Shown here one piece after another: positions 48,301 to 60,070 of a stretch of DNA of 64,000 bases. The translations under genes and the position numbers were made by a program. The notes under the pieces are model-generated. The model was not told where the DNA came from. It saw only the letters and a program-made list of their open reading frames with translations, and searched no databases. How positions within the stretch are numbered: position 1 is the stretch's first letter; the number at the start of each line of letters is the position of its first letter. Source of the DNA: Halictus rubicundus. Lineage: Eukaryota; Arthropoda; Insecta; Hymenoptera; Halictidae. The DNA is taken from contig NC_135152.1 of assembly GCF_050948215.1 (NCBI RefSeq), forward strand, positions 6,792,310-6,856,309, in the 5' to 3' direction.

Positions 48301-49771
48301 TCCCGTAAATTTCCTGTAAATTTCTTGGAGATCTGGAAGAAAAGCTTACAATTTTTTAACGCAGCTACTGACTAGCTAAAAGCAATTTTATCATTCGCAA
48401 AAGATCTCGAAATACATCTTGTACACCAGACCTGGGCAACTGATGGCACGCGAGTCTTCTTCCCACTCCTGAGGACCCCCCACCACGCTCCTATGGAGTG
48501 TGGGAGAATGAAGGTAGTATGAAGTGGCCAGTGGTGGGGGAACCTGCACACTGGTAGTGGGGGTCGTGAAGCGACGGCGGGGAAGAAGGTGCCCAGGCCT
48601 GTTGTTGTTTGTGACCCAAATTATCTCACCTTTCTCCCTTTGTAAAATATTCTTCTGTTATTGATTATTCCGGAGGATTATAAGTGGGCGAAGGGTTTCA
48701 AAGATTTTTGCTGGTCTCGTTTCAGTTTAAACGTGCCACGGTGCAGAACTACAAAACCGGTGCCTTAGAGATAGCGAATTATAGGATTAGTAAGAGCGCG
48801 TGGCTACAGGAGCACGAACATAAGCACGTGGAGGCTGTTAGCAGACGCGTGGAACATATGACGAGCTTGACTGTGGACACGGCTGAGGAATTACAAGTTG
48901 TTAACTACGGTATCGGCGGCCATTATGAACCGCACTTTGACTTTGCCAGGGTGAGTAGACCTTGAACTATCCTCTTTCAACGAACATATCTCAAGAATGA
49001 GTTCATATTTTATGTTCAGAAAGAAGAAACGAATGCGTTCAAGAGTCTGGGAACCGGCAACCGCATTGCTACTGTTCTATACTACGTGAGTATACGACTT
49101 ATTAATTTTTGATGATCTATTATCTACAGCATCTACTGCTGTGGATTACTATTTCCATTCTAAATGGAGCAATTTGAAGACTAGTTTCATCCCCTAAAAA
49201 TAAAATCCCATCCCTATCAACATGTACTAGCTCGAAATATTAATTTTGCTTCAATCTTGAAGGGTGGTTTCATCCATATTGCCTGAAGTAACAATTTTGT
49301 CTTAATCTCGAATGATAGTTTCATTCCCCAAGAACGAATTCCCATTTCCGGAAAATGTCGACTGAATTAATTACATCCAACTTCCCTCATGATGTAGAGA
49401 GCTACCCAGATTAACTATGTTGAACTGTTTCAGATGAGCGACGTGGAACAGGGTGGCGGTACCGTGTTCACTGCCATAAACATTTCCCTGTGGCCCAAGA
49501 AGGGCAGCGCTGCATTCTGGTACAACTTGAAGCCCAACGGCGAAGGCGACTTCAAGACCAGACACGCAGCCTGTCCGGTGCTAACTGGATCCAAATGGGG
49601 TATGAAAACAATCCCAACGCTCTCGTCTATCAACAGGAAAATATAGTTCAGTCTAACACGCGTCATTATATTACAGTTGCAAACAAATGGCTGCACGAAA
49701 GAGGTCAGGAGTTCCGAAGGCCCTGCACCTTGGAGAACCAAGCCGCGGACGAGGCAGACGTCAGGCACTGA
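41982..49771 (+). CDS. P4HA: Prolyl 4-hydroxylase alpha subunit (partial: 5' exon(s) not found)
   Basis: Eight exons in matching phase: 41982-42304, 45091-45258, 47603-47775, 47920-48186, 48726-48950, 49020-49085, 49434-49599 and 49677-49771, giving 493 residues plus stop. The product is the catalytic subunit of the ER-lumenal collagen prolyl 4-hydroxylase, which with protein disulfide isomerase hydroxylates proline using Fe(II), O2 and 2-oxoglutarate. Seen: the N-terminal helical block (SNPINAYLLVKRLTTDW), the peptide-binding TPR-like region (SDCFELGRQSYHNRDYYHT), the paired cysteines in MLCRGE and LKCRYVD, iron ligands H380 and D382 (PHFDFAR) and H451 (TRHAACPVL), and 2-oxoglutarate lysine K461 (GSKW). 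It ends WLHERGQEFRRPCTL plus a short tail. Vertebrate P4HA1 is about 534 residues, so only the signal peptide and first helix are missing. Catalytic residues are intact, so an active enzyme is expected. Confidence 0.93.
45091..45258 (+). CDS. P4HA: P4HA exon (peptide-substrate-binding region)
   Basis: Acceptor TATTTTGCAG|CCAGCG and donor CAAG|GTTCTT; 168 nt. It encodes SDCFELGRQSYHNRDYYHT and WMQEAMDRLQEEQ through YLAFSTYMQ, the first half of the peptide-binding TPR fold. Confidence 0.9.
45840..46230. repeat. Degenerate minisatellite in a P4HA intron
   Basis: Recurring AACGGTCGA / GAAATTCAA / GTTTGAATTG motifs spaced about 35-45 bases. Similar sequence occurs at 43870-44120 in the previous intron. 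Confidence 0.5.
47603..47775 (+). CDS. P4HA: P4HA exon (end of peptide-binding region)
   Basis: Acceptor TTGTGCAG|GAAACG and donor CAG|GTAAAA; 173 nt, ending in phase 0. It encodes NVARALSMTNELLELVPTH and GNRAYYQKEIQ, matching the TPR helix that ends this domain, followed by a charged lysine-rich linker. Confidence 0.9.
47920..48186 (+). CDS. P4HA: P4HA exon (linker and start of catalytic domain)
   Basis: Acceptor GTTTTCCAG|CACTTC and donor AGG|GTAATA; 267 nt, 89 codons. It includes YEMLCRGE and LKCRYVD, holding the conserved cysteine pair, and DPRIVIYHDVIYDEEIETIK. Confidence 0.93.
48427..48601. mobile_element. hAT-like MITE in a P4HA intron
   Basis: Inverted ends CAGACCTGGGCA and CAGGCCTGGGCA, with an inner pair TCTTCTTCCC/GGGGAAGAAG; 175 bp. 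The CAG-GGGCA style suggests hAT. A clean 8-bp duplication is not visible. Confidence 0.55.
48726..48950 (+). CDS. P4HA: P4HA exon (iron-binding HxD)
   Basis: Acceptor TCGTTTCAG|TTTAAA and donor AGG|GTGAGT; 225 nt. It encodes YRISKSAWL, TAEELQVVNYGIGGHYEPH and HFDFAR; H and D of HFD are the first two iron ligands. Confidence 0.94.
49020..49085 (+). CDS. P4HA: P4HA short exon
   Basis: A 66-nt exon between TGTTCAG|AAAGAA and TAC|GTGAGT. It encodes KEETNAFKSLGTGNRIATVL plus YY, the conserved GNRIAT block. Both borders keep phase 0. Confidence 0.9.
49434..49599 (+). CDS. P4HA: P4HA exon (distal His and 2-oxoglutarate Lys)
   Basis: Acceptor TGTTTCAG|ATGAGC and donor TGGG|GTATGA; 166 nt. It carries MSDVEQGGGTVF, WPKKGSAAFWYNL, TRHAACPVL (third iron ligand His) and GSKW (2-oxoglutarate lysine). 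Confidence 0.94.
49677..49771 (+). CDS. P4HA: P4HA terminal exon
   Basis: Acceptor TATTACAG|TTGCAA. It encodes VANKWLHERGQEFRRPCTL and the tail ENQAADEADVRH, stop TGA at 49769-49771. There is no KDEL-type signal, as expected for an alpha subunit retained through its PDI partner. Confidence 0.94.
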
Positions 49772-49828
49772 ATCTACATCGAATCGACGGATCAGCAATT
49801 TTATTAGAAACGGACGAGAAGGAGATCA

Positions 49829-49902
<74 letters not shown>

Positions 49903-50300
49903 CTCTGTTTGAGAACGAAAAAAACACCATGTTGTAAAATGTACAAGGGGACACATTTGACTTTGTCGTCGCAGCGAATCTCAAACAGAAATTCGAAACT
50001 TTTCTATCGGTCGCGCGAGCCTCGAATATTCAAGGTCTCGGATGTATCTATAAGAACAACGTCGTCTCTAACAGCCCCTTTCTTCTCAATCGTTATCGAG
50101 CCGTCAAGTTTCGATTCATCGTTTTCTTACTCGAACGTTTGTCAAGTGAACACGGAAAATCGTCTTGAGGTGTATCGACAGGAAGTTCGGAGTCTCGTAA
50201 CGTAAACGATCCTTAGCTCTAGAGTTTTTACCGAAGCACAGCATTTAGGTGTAGCGTGCATTAGGAGTTCAAGCAATAAAACGTTGCACGTTTGGGCCAG
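49772..50300 (+). other. P4HA: P4HA 3' untranslated region with polyadenylation signal
   Basis: No coding potential after the stop. A canonical AATAAA lies at 50275-50280, about 500 nt downstream. The (CT)n/(TATC)n run at 49829-49907 lies within this UTR and would be transcribed. Confidence 0.6.
49829..49907. repeat. (CT)n microsatellite grading into (TATC)n
   Basis: Long uninterrupted CT run followed by four TATC units, in the P4HA 3'UTR. Confidence 0.97.
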
Positions 50301-50310
50301 TTTGTCTTTG

Positions 50311-50355
50311 CGGGGTCCCGTGCTCGTGGATTACGGAAACGAGCACGGGGCCCCG
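50311..50355 (+). other. 17-bp hairpin just downstream of P4HA poly(A) signal
   Basis: Arms 50311-50327 and 50339-50355 pair over 17 bp with one G-U and an 11-nt loop. The stem is very GC-rich (CGGGGTCCCGTGCTCGT against its complement). It lies 31 nt past AATAAA, so it is at or after the expected cleavage site. Function unknown. Confidence 0.6.
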
Positions 50356-51110
50356 GAACAGTGTGATTGAGTTCGCTCCAGGCAGAGGAGAAGCGGAATC
50401 AAGCATTCCTGTGTTCATTATAGAGTATTCTAATCGCATCTTCACCGCATCGTTCCTTCTTCTACACGTTTCTCGCCCCCACTTTGACCGGGTATTCCTT
50501 TTGTAAATAGTAGTGATGTAACCGAGAATCTACGATTCCTTGAAGATCCACAGCGTGTTGTATACGAATCGCTTGTATAAAAGGGAAATAAAAAGAGGAG
50601 GAATGACAGAGAAAAAGAGTTTATCGATGAGAACTGTCTCGGCCATGGACGGAGCATAGGATAGATCTCACGGGTAGGTCCTAGCACCTCAGGAAGCTTC
50701 AGAGAGCATTGCTACCACCTTTAACTCTTGAAGAGTGGTTCCGTTTCATAAATACACCGTTGATACTATTTAGGATCATTCGCAGCACCATTCATTAATA
50801 TTTTAATTGGAAGTACTCGTTAAAGTCGGTTAAAGTCATCCCCTTTTAATGTAAAATAAAGCATCTTAAAACATTTGTAAAGGTACTTCTTGTAGACCCA
50901 TTACTCTCTTATAATGGTTAATTCAATTTATTCGCCAGAAATTGAATTCTTATATTTTTTAGACATTTCCAGAGGTGACTAACTTCTCTATTCAAGTCTA
51001 TTTTTGAAAGAAATACTCCTAATTAACACATTAAATTTGGTACCCTAAAACAACTTGTTAAAGAAAATTATCGATCAATTCGTATCCTGCTTGACTGCTC
51101 TAATATGTCG

Positions 51111-51210
51111 TGTGATACGAAAACACTGCCTTTTGAATTTGAAATTGGAGCCGAGGGTAATGGCGGCACGTCTGGTCACGTGACGGACATCTCATTGGTT
51201 CATTTTGAAC
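51111..51210. promoter_or_regulatory. E-box palindrome with CCAAT box
   Basis: GTCACGTGAC (51175-51184), a perfect 10-base E-box palindrome, lies next to an inverted CCAAT (ATTGG, 51194-51198) and downstream of AATGGCGGCAC. A promoter or enhancer is possible, but no gene was identified beside it. Confidence 0.3.
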
Positions 51211-52249
51211 CAGGCAGAATGCGACCATTTGCAATAAATCTGCGTGAAAATCTTTGATAATTCTTCCAAGTAAAAGAGACGTATCGAAAGATTGCATGCA
51301 TTGTTCGTTCTCGTGATACATTGAGTACCAGATCTATAAAATGTTAGGTCTATTTTATGCCTGATTCATGGTCACGTCTCTTTACACCAGTGATATTGAC
51401 CTTAGCTTGTAAGGCGTTATTTGTGAGCTTCGATGTCCGTCGTCGTTTCGGATGAAAAGAATCTATTGACATTATCCAGTAGAAGAAAGAAAAAGACATT
51501 CAAATAATCGAATAGTACGTACCTTAGATGCCGCCACTGTTCTTACCTTCCTCTGCCATCGACGCCACGAACAGCAGCCAACCGCGTGTGCGCGCGGGAA
51601 ATTCAAACGTCTCTTCCCCCATTCTTCGTCGAACAAAGAAAGTTGTAAAATATTCACCGATATTAACCGCGGACACGATAATATGTTAACGCTACTTGTT
51701 GCCTAAACGTACGAGGTTGTTTTCACTGAAACAACTTTTTTCCTAGCAATCTTCAAGCAAAGATATTCCACCAAAATGTTACCAGTGTCAACGTATTAAA
51801 GATCTTCGTCGCATAGGAATACTCCACTCTTGTATCATTAACCTGACTTTTAAGCGAAACAAGCGAGTAAATGCAGATTACTTCAACTAATTTAGACTTA
51901 AAATTTGTTTGACAATGTTTACAGGCAGAAAGTTGTTCCGATTGTTTTCAGTGAATCAACCTTACAAACGGGAACGAACGACAAATTTTGTACGAACGCG
52001 AGCTCAACAATTAAATCCGTACGCACTCGAACGTTTAAGAGCTGTTTATTTTCCTTTGTCTAGAAACCTGAATCCTAACAACACGACCGAGCAAATGTTT
52101 ATCTTTTCACATGTTTTATAAATACTTCAACGAAATGCTTACCTACTCCGGATCGTGTAGTCAAAAGAGTCAACAATGTTTATAACTAAACACTTGTAAA
52201 CACGCAATTTTCTATTTTTCCCGCACAAGAATTCACACGTCTGCATTCA

Positions 52250-52440
52250 ATGAACGACTTGAACATAACTGCGCCAGAAGAGAAGAATATGGCGGGAGCA
52301 ATGCATGCGTTGATTGGCCCAGCGTTTACCATCCGTAGACTCGGACCAATCGCATTCATGTTCACTCGGCACCTCGTATGAGCGCCGCCAAGTGTCAGAA
52401 TCATTTACAAAAGTTTAAACCGAAGGGTGCGTGCGAATAA
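52250..52440. promoter_or_regulatory. Candidate TATA-less promoter
   Basis: Contains ATATGGCGGGAG, inverted CCAAT (GATTGGCC) and direct CCAAT (GGACCAATCGC) within 100 bp of GC-richer DNA flanked by AT-rich sequence. No supported coding exon nearby. Confidence 0.3.
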
Positions 52441-55400
52441 TTTACCAAATTTAAATTAACAAAGCGTGCAACAGTGTTGAAAATAAATGTAGTACAACTC
52501 CGAAGCACTGCTGGTTTCGTGTTGATGGATTCGGGGACTGCTTTTAATCAGAGGTAATTATTTGGCGGTATTTATTACAGCATAACACAGTTACAATCTC
52601 GTTAAGGTCATCGTTGTTAAGCACACTTCTCTTGTAACGTATTGTAAAATAGAGAAAAAGTACTATTCGAGCGAGATTCGAACCGAGCACGAATGTAAAT
52701 AGTACTGTAGGGATACGCAATCATATCGTTTGTTTCCACGTTCTGTTTTTTAAATTGGACGGTATCGATCCGCGGGCCAATTAAACGAACATGATCGCGT
52801 GTTGTTACGGTTCACTGTAGTCGTACGCAATCGTCGTTGTTAGACCGTGTGGGCTGTTGTAGCCAATACTGCGGCGATTAATCTCGACGAATCGCCAAAC
52901 GCGTTCCTTGCGTAACGTGTAGCTTTTAAGCTCGTTCGTAACGATCATTATGTACCTTCATCCTACTGATAAATTATAAGACGCTCTCATGTAATAAACT
53001 TTACAAATCCCTCGAACTATTGGTTATTGCCGCCGGAAACCATTGTCCGAATTCCCTTGCACTGGTGCATTATATTGCATCGGGGGAGGTCGAAATTTGT
53101 CCTATGAAATACAAGATGGCGGCTGGAAGGACAGTACATTGATTTAGTTAGTATTTATGGTAGGCTCAATTCGATTAAGGCTCAATTGGTAACTCAATTG
53201 TATTAAGAAGTATTCAATGTTCTAGATACATTAATTGTATTTTATTCATTTCATGAATTATGTATAGGGTGTTACACTTAACATGAACACTTTAAGTACA
53301 TTATAATTGTACTCATTGATGATGGAACAAAATGTCACGGGGAAAACGTGATTAGGATGTTGATACAAAATAAAAATGTCCTGCACAAATTGCAAGAAAC
53401 AAGCGCAAAATAAAGAATTGTTCTCATGGTCTTACTTTGTTTAGATTTCAAGGTCATAGATGATTACATTTTCATTACCGTCAAGTGATAAATACAATAG
53501 ATTAAGATAAATCCAGTGACCTATAATATCGCGACCTTCGTTTACCTTGAGTACATTGATACATTGTTGTGGACAATAAACAAATGATTGTTTGGTCTCT
53601 TTTAGAGCTTCTCTCTGACATTTTTCCTTCCTAAGGAAAAGAAATCTAAAATAGTTATATTTTATGAGATTCGTGAATGAAAGAGTTCGATCTTTTCAAC
53701 CATATTGCTACTTTATTGTATCAACTTTAATTTCTACTATTTCAGTTTCCGGAATAGATTATTAAAAACGACACGATCTCCGACTTACCCGAAGATGCTG
53801 AAGTTAAAAATAAACGAAAAAGTATTCCAAGAGGGTCAATTATTTTGGAACGTTCAAAAGGATGTCCTCGTGTCCCGATTACACGGTGACAAAGGCTCCA
53901 GTGAAACACGAGTCCCCTATTCTAATCACCGAGTTCCAAAGCACGAACTCTCTCTCTCTCTCAGGACGAACTTTGATATTTACCGGCCGAGCTCTGCAGA
54001 GCGACAGGATCGCGCACGATTGTCCGTGAAATTGACGGCACTTTCCACGGGAAATGACGAGATAAATGCCCGGCCCTAATTGCCAGGTTCGCCCATCATC
54101 CACTGTTGAAGCCGGCGCGGGTTGGAGCTTGCACAGCGGAGTCAAGGTATTCTAATGCAGACGATTGTAATTTCCCAGGGAAACCGAGTTACGCAGACCT
54201 CGGGAATCTATCTTCCTCTTTCGTTCGCTGATCGGGAACATCGGCCCGAGAAAGATAAACATAGCGGAGGCGAGACGAAGCATACACCCACGGAATAGTC
54301 CTCCGGATCGATCCGCATCCGGTCGTCTTCGTCTTTTCCACCGGTATCTCTCCCTCTCTCGCTCTCTACGCCGACCAATCTATATTCTTTTGCCCTCCCA
54401 CGCGATCTGCCCCTTTATCACGGTCCTCTTGCTTGATCAGACCACCCCAACTGCTTTCACAGATCCTACGTCCCTTCTCTTGCTCCTTTTTCCACCCCAG
54501 CTTTTCTTCCGGATCTCACTCCTGTCGTTCTTCAGCCACCTTTTCATCCAGTCCGGATCGCGACTTCGGATTTGTCAATTTTAATCAACCTCACCTTTTT
54601 GAGACCAGCTTCAGGAAGGGACATGCAAGATTGGGAAAGTTTCTTTAGAGCCGCGCGAGTGTAATTTAAAATTGGACGTACGATTGTTGGTAAATTGTAG
54701 ATTTTCTGTGAAATCGCAATTTCGTTCCTCGAGGAAATCGCTGGTAGGATCTCTTAGAAAGTTTGGATTCGTCGTTTTGGTAGATCCTTGAAAGGACTGT
54801 GGTTCTGAAGGCTTTCGTCTCTGGTGGTTTTTTGATGTCTACATTTTTCTTTATGTATTCTGATGGTTTGTACGTTAATATTGAAGTAACCCCGCAGATG
54901 TTGCACGAGTTTGATAAATGTTTAATTTTGGACACCTTCCTTGGTGCCACGTGTTGGGTCACTCACGTGTCCCTCGCTTATAGATTCACCAAAATAGGTT
55001 CTACAACTGATAGTAAACCTGAATATTTGACCCTCCTGTGCAAGGGTGAATAAAACCCTCCATAGTTACCAGGTAGGGAATTGTTTAGCTGTATTTTTAT
55101 TCATAAACATAGTCCTTTCAATTTTAAACGAAATGAATTTGTCTAAGCTATTAAAAATTCCAAGAAGTTAAATACCAATTTTCTCCATTTACTTCACAGA
55201 ATTGTTATATATTTTTTTATATAAATATCATCAAGCATTGAAAACAAGTATGAAAATTTCTCCACGTGAAGTTTCCCTAAATACAGAAGCCATTCAATTT
55301 CCAGCAATTCAACGTTTAATTAGCTAATATCGTTGCTAATTAATGAAGAAAGAGTACGCAATAACTCTTTAATGAAATTTCAATTTTTTCTTCATCCCTC

Positions 55401-58400
55401 GTTTACTACTTTAAAAGTTCAATTCACTTCTATTTTTTCGTTTTCCCTTCCTCATCGTCAAGAATTTTCGTGAATACAAAACTTCGGCGTTTAATGCGAA
55501 AATCTTCCGCAACTCACGGACCTTGCAATTAGCAATCAGAGTATATGTACATCTCACCGAAGTCTTCAGCCCTTCTTTTAACAACCGGAGGCAATTAAAG
55601 TTCTCTGTCATGGTTGTTTTCTAATTTTCCCGGTATTCTACGTCGGCAAACACGCCGCAGCCGGATCTGTCTGATATTTATTCGCTCTTTTCCCTTCGTA
55701 CGTAGCCTCGAAAGTTAAACAGGTTTTTCTGCCCCGTCATTTTTCTTTGCCACCTTCCCCGACTTTCATTACACCGACTTTTTCTTCGCATTCCCGGGTA
55801 TTCGCCTCCTATCCTCCTTATACGAGGCGGCTTGCTTTGTTTACGAAGAGATTTCAGTTCCTACGCGTGCTCCGGGCTCGAGCACGCACTCGATTTGACC
55901 CAGTAAAATCAACGTGAAGAGAAAAATTGCAAAAATCAGTTGTTAAAAGCCAGTTCTATACACTGGTCAATCGCTAATTTATATAATTAATTTCTAGCAT
56001 TAAAGAGTTGATATTAATCCTTACGCAACGAACGATTTTGACGATTTGGTAGTAGACGTGGATAAATCCATTCAAATATATTTACATATTTATATATTCT
56101 TTATGTATTTTTGCACTGCATTAAACCTTTTATTGAATCCAGAAAAACATAATTTAAACTGACGGCCAGAACATAAGTTAAATATTTAAATAGAAAATTA
56201 GGCTACAGTATTACTCTATTTTCGTCTTCCAAAAATTGACTAAGGGAGTAAGTACATTTTTATTTAATTTTTCCAAAATTCGTAGTTTATTAATTAGATA
56301 CTTATCTTTGTTTTCCAGTCGCTTTCAAAAATACTTTAATCGAAGTACGGACCTCGAAGAATTTCAATTTCATTCTTTTCGTACACGAATAACAATTCTG
56401 CGAGAGGAAGAGAGATGTTGCTGGAAAATTCCGAGCGGGAGATCGATCCCGCAACATTAACAATAAATCGATCGTCAAAGCGGAGAAACGAACGGATTTC
56501 CATTCCGCGTCAGAAATTTTCATTATTTTCACGAACATTTTAACGAAGCCTTCAATGTTGCGCAATCCGTTATACAATCGATGTTGTGAAACGTTTCCCT
56601 ATTGTTCCGTAAATCGTCTTTTAGTATTATCAAACCGACGGATTTAGTTTCGACATACTAGCTCATCGAAACTTTTCATGTTTACCAGAGCAGCATAGAA
56701 AATATTTTTTCATTCACTCATTTTATCGTCGTGGTTTTTGATCATCGTTTCCCATCTGGAAGGGTTGTAGTTCTACAAATTGTAATTTTACAATCAATTA
56801 ATTAGAGTCAAACGCGACGATTAGTCTGCGATCTAATAATCGGTCGCCATGGATATTGTAATTGAGTCTCGCGGGAAATTAATTCCGCGCGAACAATTTA
56901 GGAAAATCGAGGGAAATTGAGGTTTTTTATTACTTCGGATAATTATGGAAATTTTGCGTGATTTTCTGGCTGTTTATTCGTCGCATGAACGGAATTAATT
57001 AATAGAGGTATTGTATTAATTCGTTGAAGTAGACGCAATATTAATTCATACCGTTGGATTACTCCGCGCATTGTTCTTGAACCATTTCGATGAATGCGGA
57101 TTTTGGCATCGATAGTAGGGCTGCACTGCCATCAGATCCAACCGGATTACCTTTTCTTTGAAAATCATTCGGTCGTGTTCGGATTTTGATTAACTGCGAC
57201 GGTCAATTACGACGTTTCTTTGATCGAGTCCAATCCTGCCGCCTGAGTAACAATTTTAATTAAAGGAATCCTGTCGTTTGCCAAACTCTCGCAAAAAAAT
57301 CTTCTACATACTAGGAAGATTTTTTTTAAATCCTAAAAAGACCTTCTAAAATTTAATGAATGCGAATTAAATAAAATTTGATTACTTAATCAAATTGGAA
57401 GATTTGAATATTGTTAAAGAATTTATTTTATAATTTTTTAACACTGTAAATCCAATTCTTGTGCACTATAAAAATGTAAGGTTCTGCACTTTTGCGGTTA
57501 CAGGTAAAAACAGACATAGTAATTTCAAGATATTGAACACCGATGAATATTTATTATACAAACACCAAGTATCACCGAGGGATGGCGATTCCACACTGAA
57601 CGTTCCAAGTAGGTTAGTCAACCATGCATAAAGTTCGACGAAGTAAACACAGCTGACGTCAGGTAAGGCTTGCAAATATGATCAGATATATCTTATTAAT
57701 TATTAACCATGTTTTCGCGATACTGACGTCCGTGTCTATAACACAATCAAGAAAATCCTGTGCTTCGACGTCCTTGAAGACCTTCGATTTCATCCCCCGC
57801 ATTCCCATAGAGAAATACCTAAAAACTTGTAAATTATATACGTATATTTCAAGGACTGATTTTCGAAAGGCTACTTGCAATTCAGAAAATGCTCCAAGAG
57901 TGCCCAAACAGTATCAAAATGTTTCCATAGAAGGGCACTTGGAAAGCAGGAAAAATTTTGGAAAATTCTTCGAGGAACGCTTGAACATCCAATGAATATT
58001 TTAGAGGATATTCTTCGGGCCGCTTGAAGAACGTAAGAATATTCTGAAGAGCACTCTTCGGGTACTCGAAGACTGCCTCGAAGAATATGCAAAGCGTGCT
58101 TTCAAGCGTGCTTCAGGGAAACTGCGAGATGAATTTTAGGAATAGCGAAACGGCGAACGAAACACGGAAAACGTGCCACGTCGAATAGAAAGTTACTACA
58201 AACCGGTGACAGAAAATATTTCACGGTGCATTCTATGTAGAATGCTAGTATGCGAAACGACTTGAAAATTCGCGAAAACCCCGAGAGCGTCGGCAAATGT
58301 CGCACAGAGGAGTCGAGTGCTGCAGATATAAGACGAAAGGAAATGCCGATGTTTATAAATACCACTCGATTCGAGCGATACGATAATTGGACACTCGATC

Positions 58401-59214
58401 TATTCAATTTCATCGGTGCATGCTGCATCGGTGCATATTGATTCGACCCCCGTATACGAGCGCTTCTCGCTTTTACTGAAACCTTGTTGTAGATCGCTAT
58501 AGAAAATTATAGTGACTCTCGCAAAGAGAACTGATCAATAGAGATATAAATGACCCACCCTCTTTTAATTGTCCCCGCGGACGTTCTGCACACATTTCGA
58601 CTGCGCGCAATCATGCGGATTATAATATTACTGTGGTACACCAGAGGGGAACCTTGTTCATTTGCTACTCAGCCATGATCCTAGAATAATGTTTCATTTT
58701 GTGCTTCACTTAAAATGAATGCTACTGTCTACCGAAGAAGTAATAAAAAGAATAGCAAATTGCTATTCGTTGATCTTGAAGAGAGTATAGAATAATTACC
58801 CTTAGACAAAGTGTTAAGAAGCTTGAGTTATACTGAAATAAGGAACTCAATCGACACTTAAACAAGGCCATCGTCTTTTATTGGATCGTAAAAATGAACT
58901 AAAACGAGTCAGGAGGACGATGTTCAATCTAGCTGCGCATCTCCTGAAGATAATCATTATACTGTACATTTTAAGTTTGACAAAAAGGGTGCACAAAAAT
59001 ACCTCATTTATCCACCCTTATTTACTTGTAATCGCCCTAATAGTTTCGCCCTTTTTAGGGATACTAAGAACGCTTTAAATAAAATTTAAAATATAGACAT
59101 TACCTAAATAACGGGGAGAAATGAATAATATAAGCTGGTCTCTTGTTACGTGCATAAATAAATAATATGTGTGCACCAGTAGGAATTATACTATTGCCCG
59201 AATACCAATACATC

Positions 59215-60070
59215 GATATTCCTCCTCAAAGGGTTAATAAATGAAAAGAAGGTGTTCAAGGAAGCCGAGCAAATTCATGTTCAAACCCAATATTATTAAA
59301 GCAACCTCTCTAACCAGCCAAAACTCAAAAATCAAACGATACCACACCTAGCACGTTCTCAAACGTTTCCCCAACATCATCAAAATACCTATCTTCATCC
59401 TCAAAGTATTAATAAATGAAACGAAGATGTTCGCGATAACCAAAGTTTAGGTTACGAGCCAATATTATCGGGAGCAACTTCTTCCTCCACCTCAAAAATC
59501 AAGCGATACCGGAAGTTTGCAACACAAAAGGCCAGAAAAATAATATATTAACCCTTAGCACTCGAATGGCGACTGTAAGGCGCCACTAGAAATTGTTTTA
59601 TCATTATTCAAAATATTTTTTACATTGTTAAATGTGTTTGTATTTAATAAATTACTAAACACTTCGGTATCGTACGAGTATATTACACCATTTTAAGGTT
59701 AATACTCAAACATCCAATTTAATATGTAATAAGTTATTACATATTGTGATTATTTCTAATAATATGTTTGTAGGGAATAGTTTATTTAAAAATGCTTTTT
59801 TTCACACACACAATTATTGAACTCGGCCCCGCAAAAATTTACGCTCGCCCTGTCGGCCACATCCTCAAACGTTTCCCCAACGTCGTCAATATGTCTACAT
59901 GCATCGTGAAACGTTTCCCCAACGTCGTCAATACAGTACCTACATTCATCTTCGAAGTATTAATAAACGAAACGAAGATATTCGCGGTAATGAAAGTTTA
60001 TGTTACGAGCCAGTATTATCGGGAGCAAGCTCTTCCTCCACCTCAAAAATCAAACGACACCACACCTAGC
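59215..60070. repeat. Degenerate tandem array interrupted by a TTAA MITE
   Basis: Three units carry TTAATAAATGAAACGAAGAT, TTACGAGCCAATATTATCGG, CCTCAAAAATCAARCGA and AACGTTTCCCCAAC, around 59230, 59405 and 59955. The MITE at 59552 and other sequence separate the second and third. Confidence 0.7.
59552..59695 (+). mobile_element. TTAA-flanked MITE, CCCTTAGCACTCG family, copy 3 (right end lost)
   Basis: Begins after TTAA 59548-59551 and follows the 36420 copy closely (CGAATGGCGACTGTAAGG, then TTAATAAATTACTAAACACT) to about 59695, where similarity ends. No matching right inverted end. Confidence 0.78.

Larger units (their letters stand above)
50356..59214. other. Gene-free stretch downstream of P4HA
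   Basis: Mostly AT-rich with short unrecognised frames. The promoter-like clusters at 51.2 and 52.3 kb are the only regulatory-looking segments. 57950-58100 has short repeated CGAAGAATATT-like words. Confidence 0.45.

Noticed and set aside
52655..52690. GGTTCGAATCTC on the minus strand, resembling a tRNA B box
   Set aside because: No A box or cloverleaf in the expected 50 bases upstream.
53705..54079. 124-codon plus-strand frame preceded by an acceptor-like TATTTCAG
   Set aside because: No recognised domain, no partner exon, and it runs into a CT-repeat segment.
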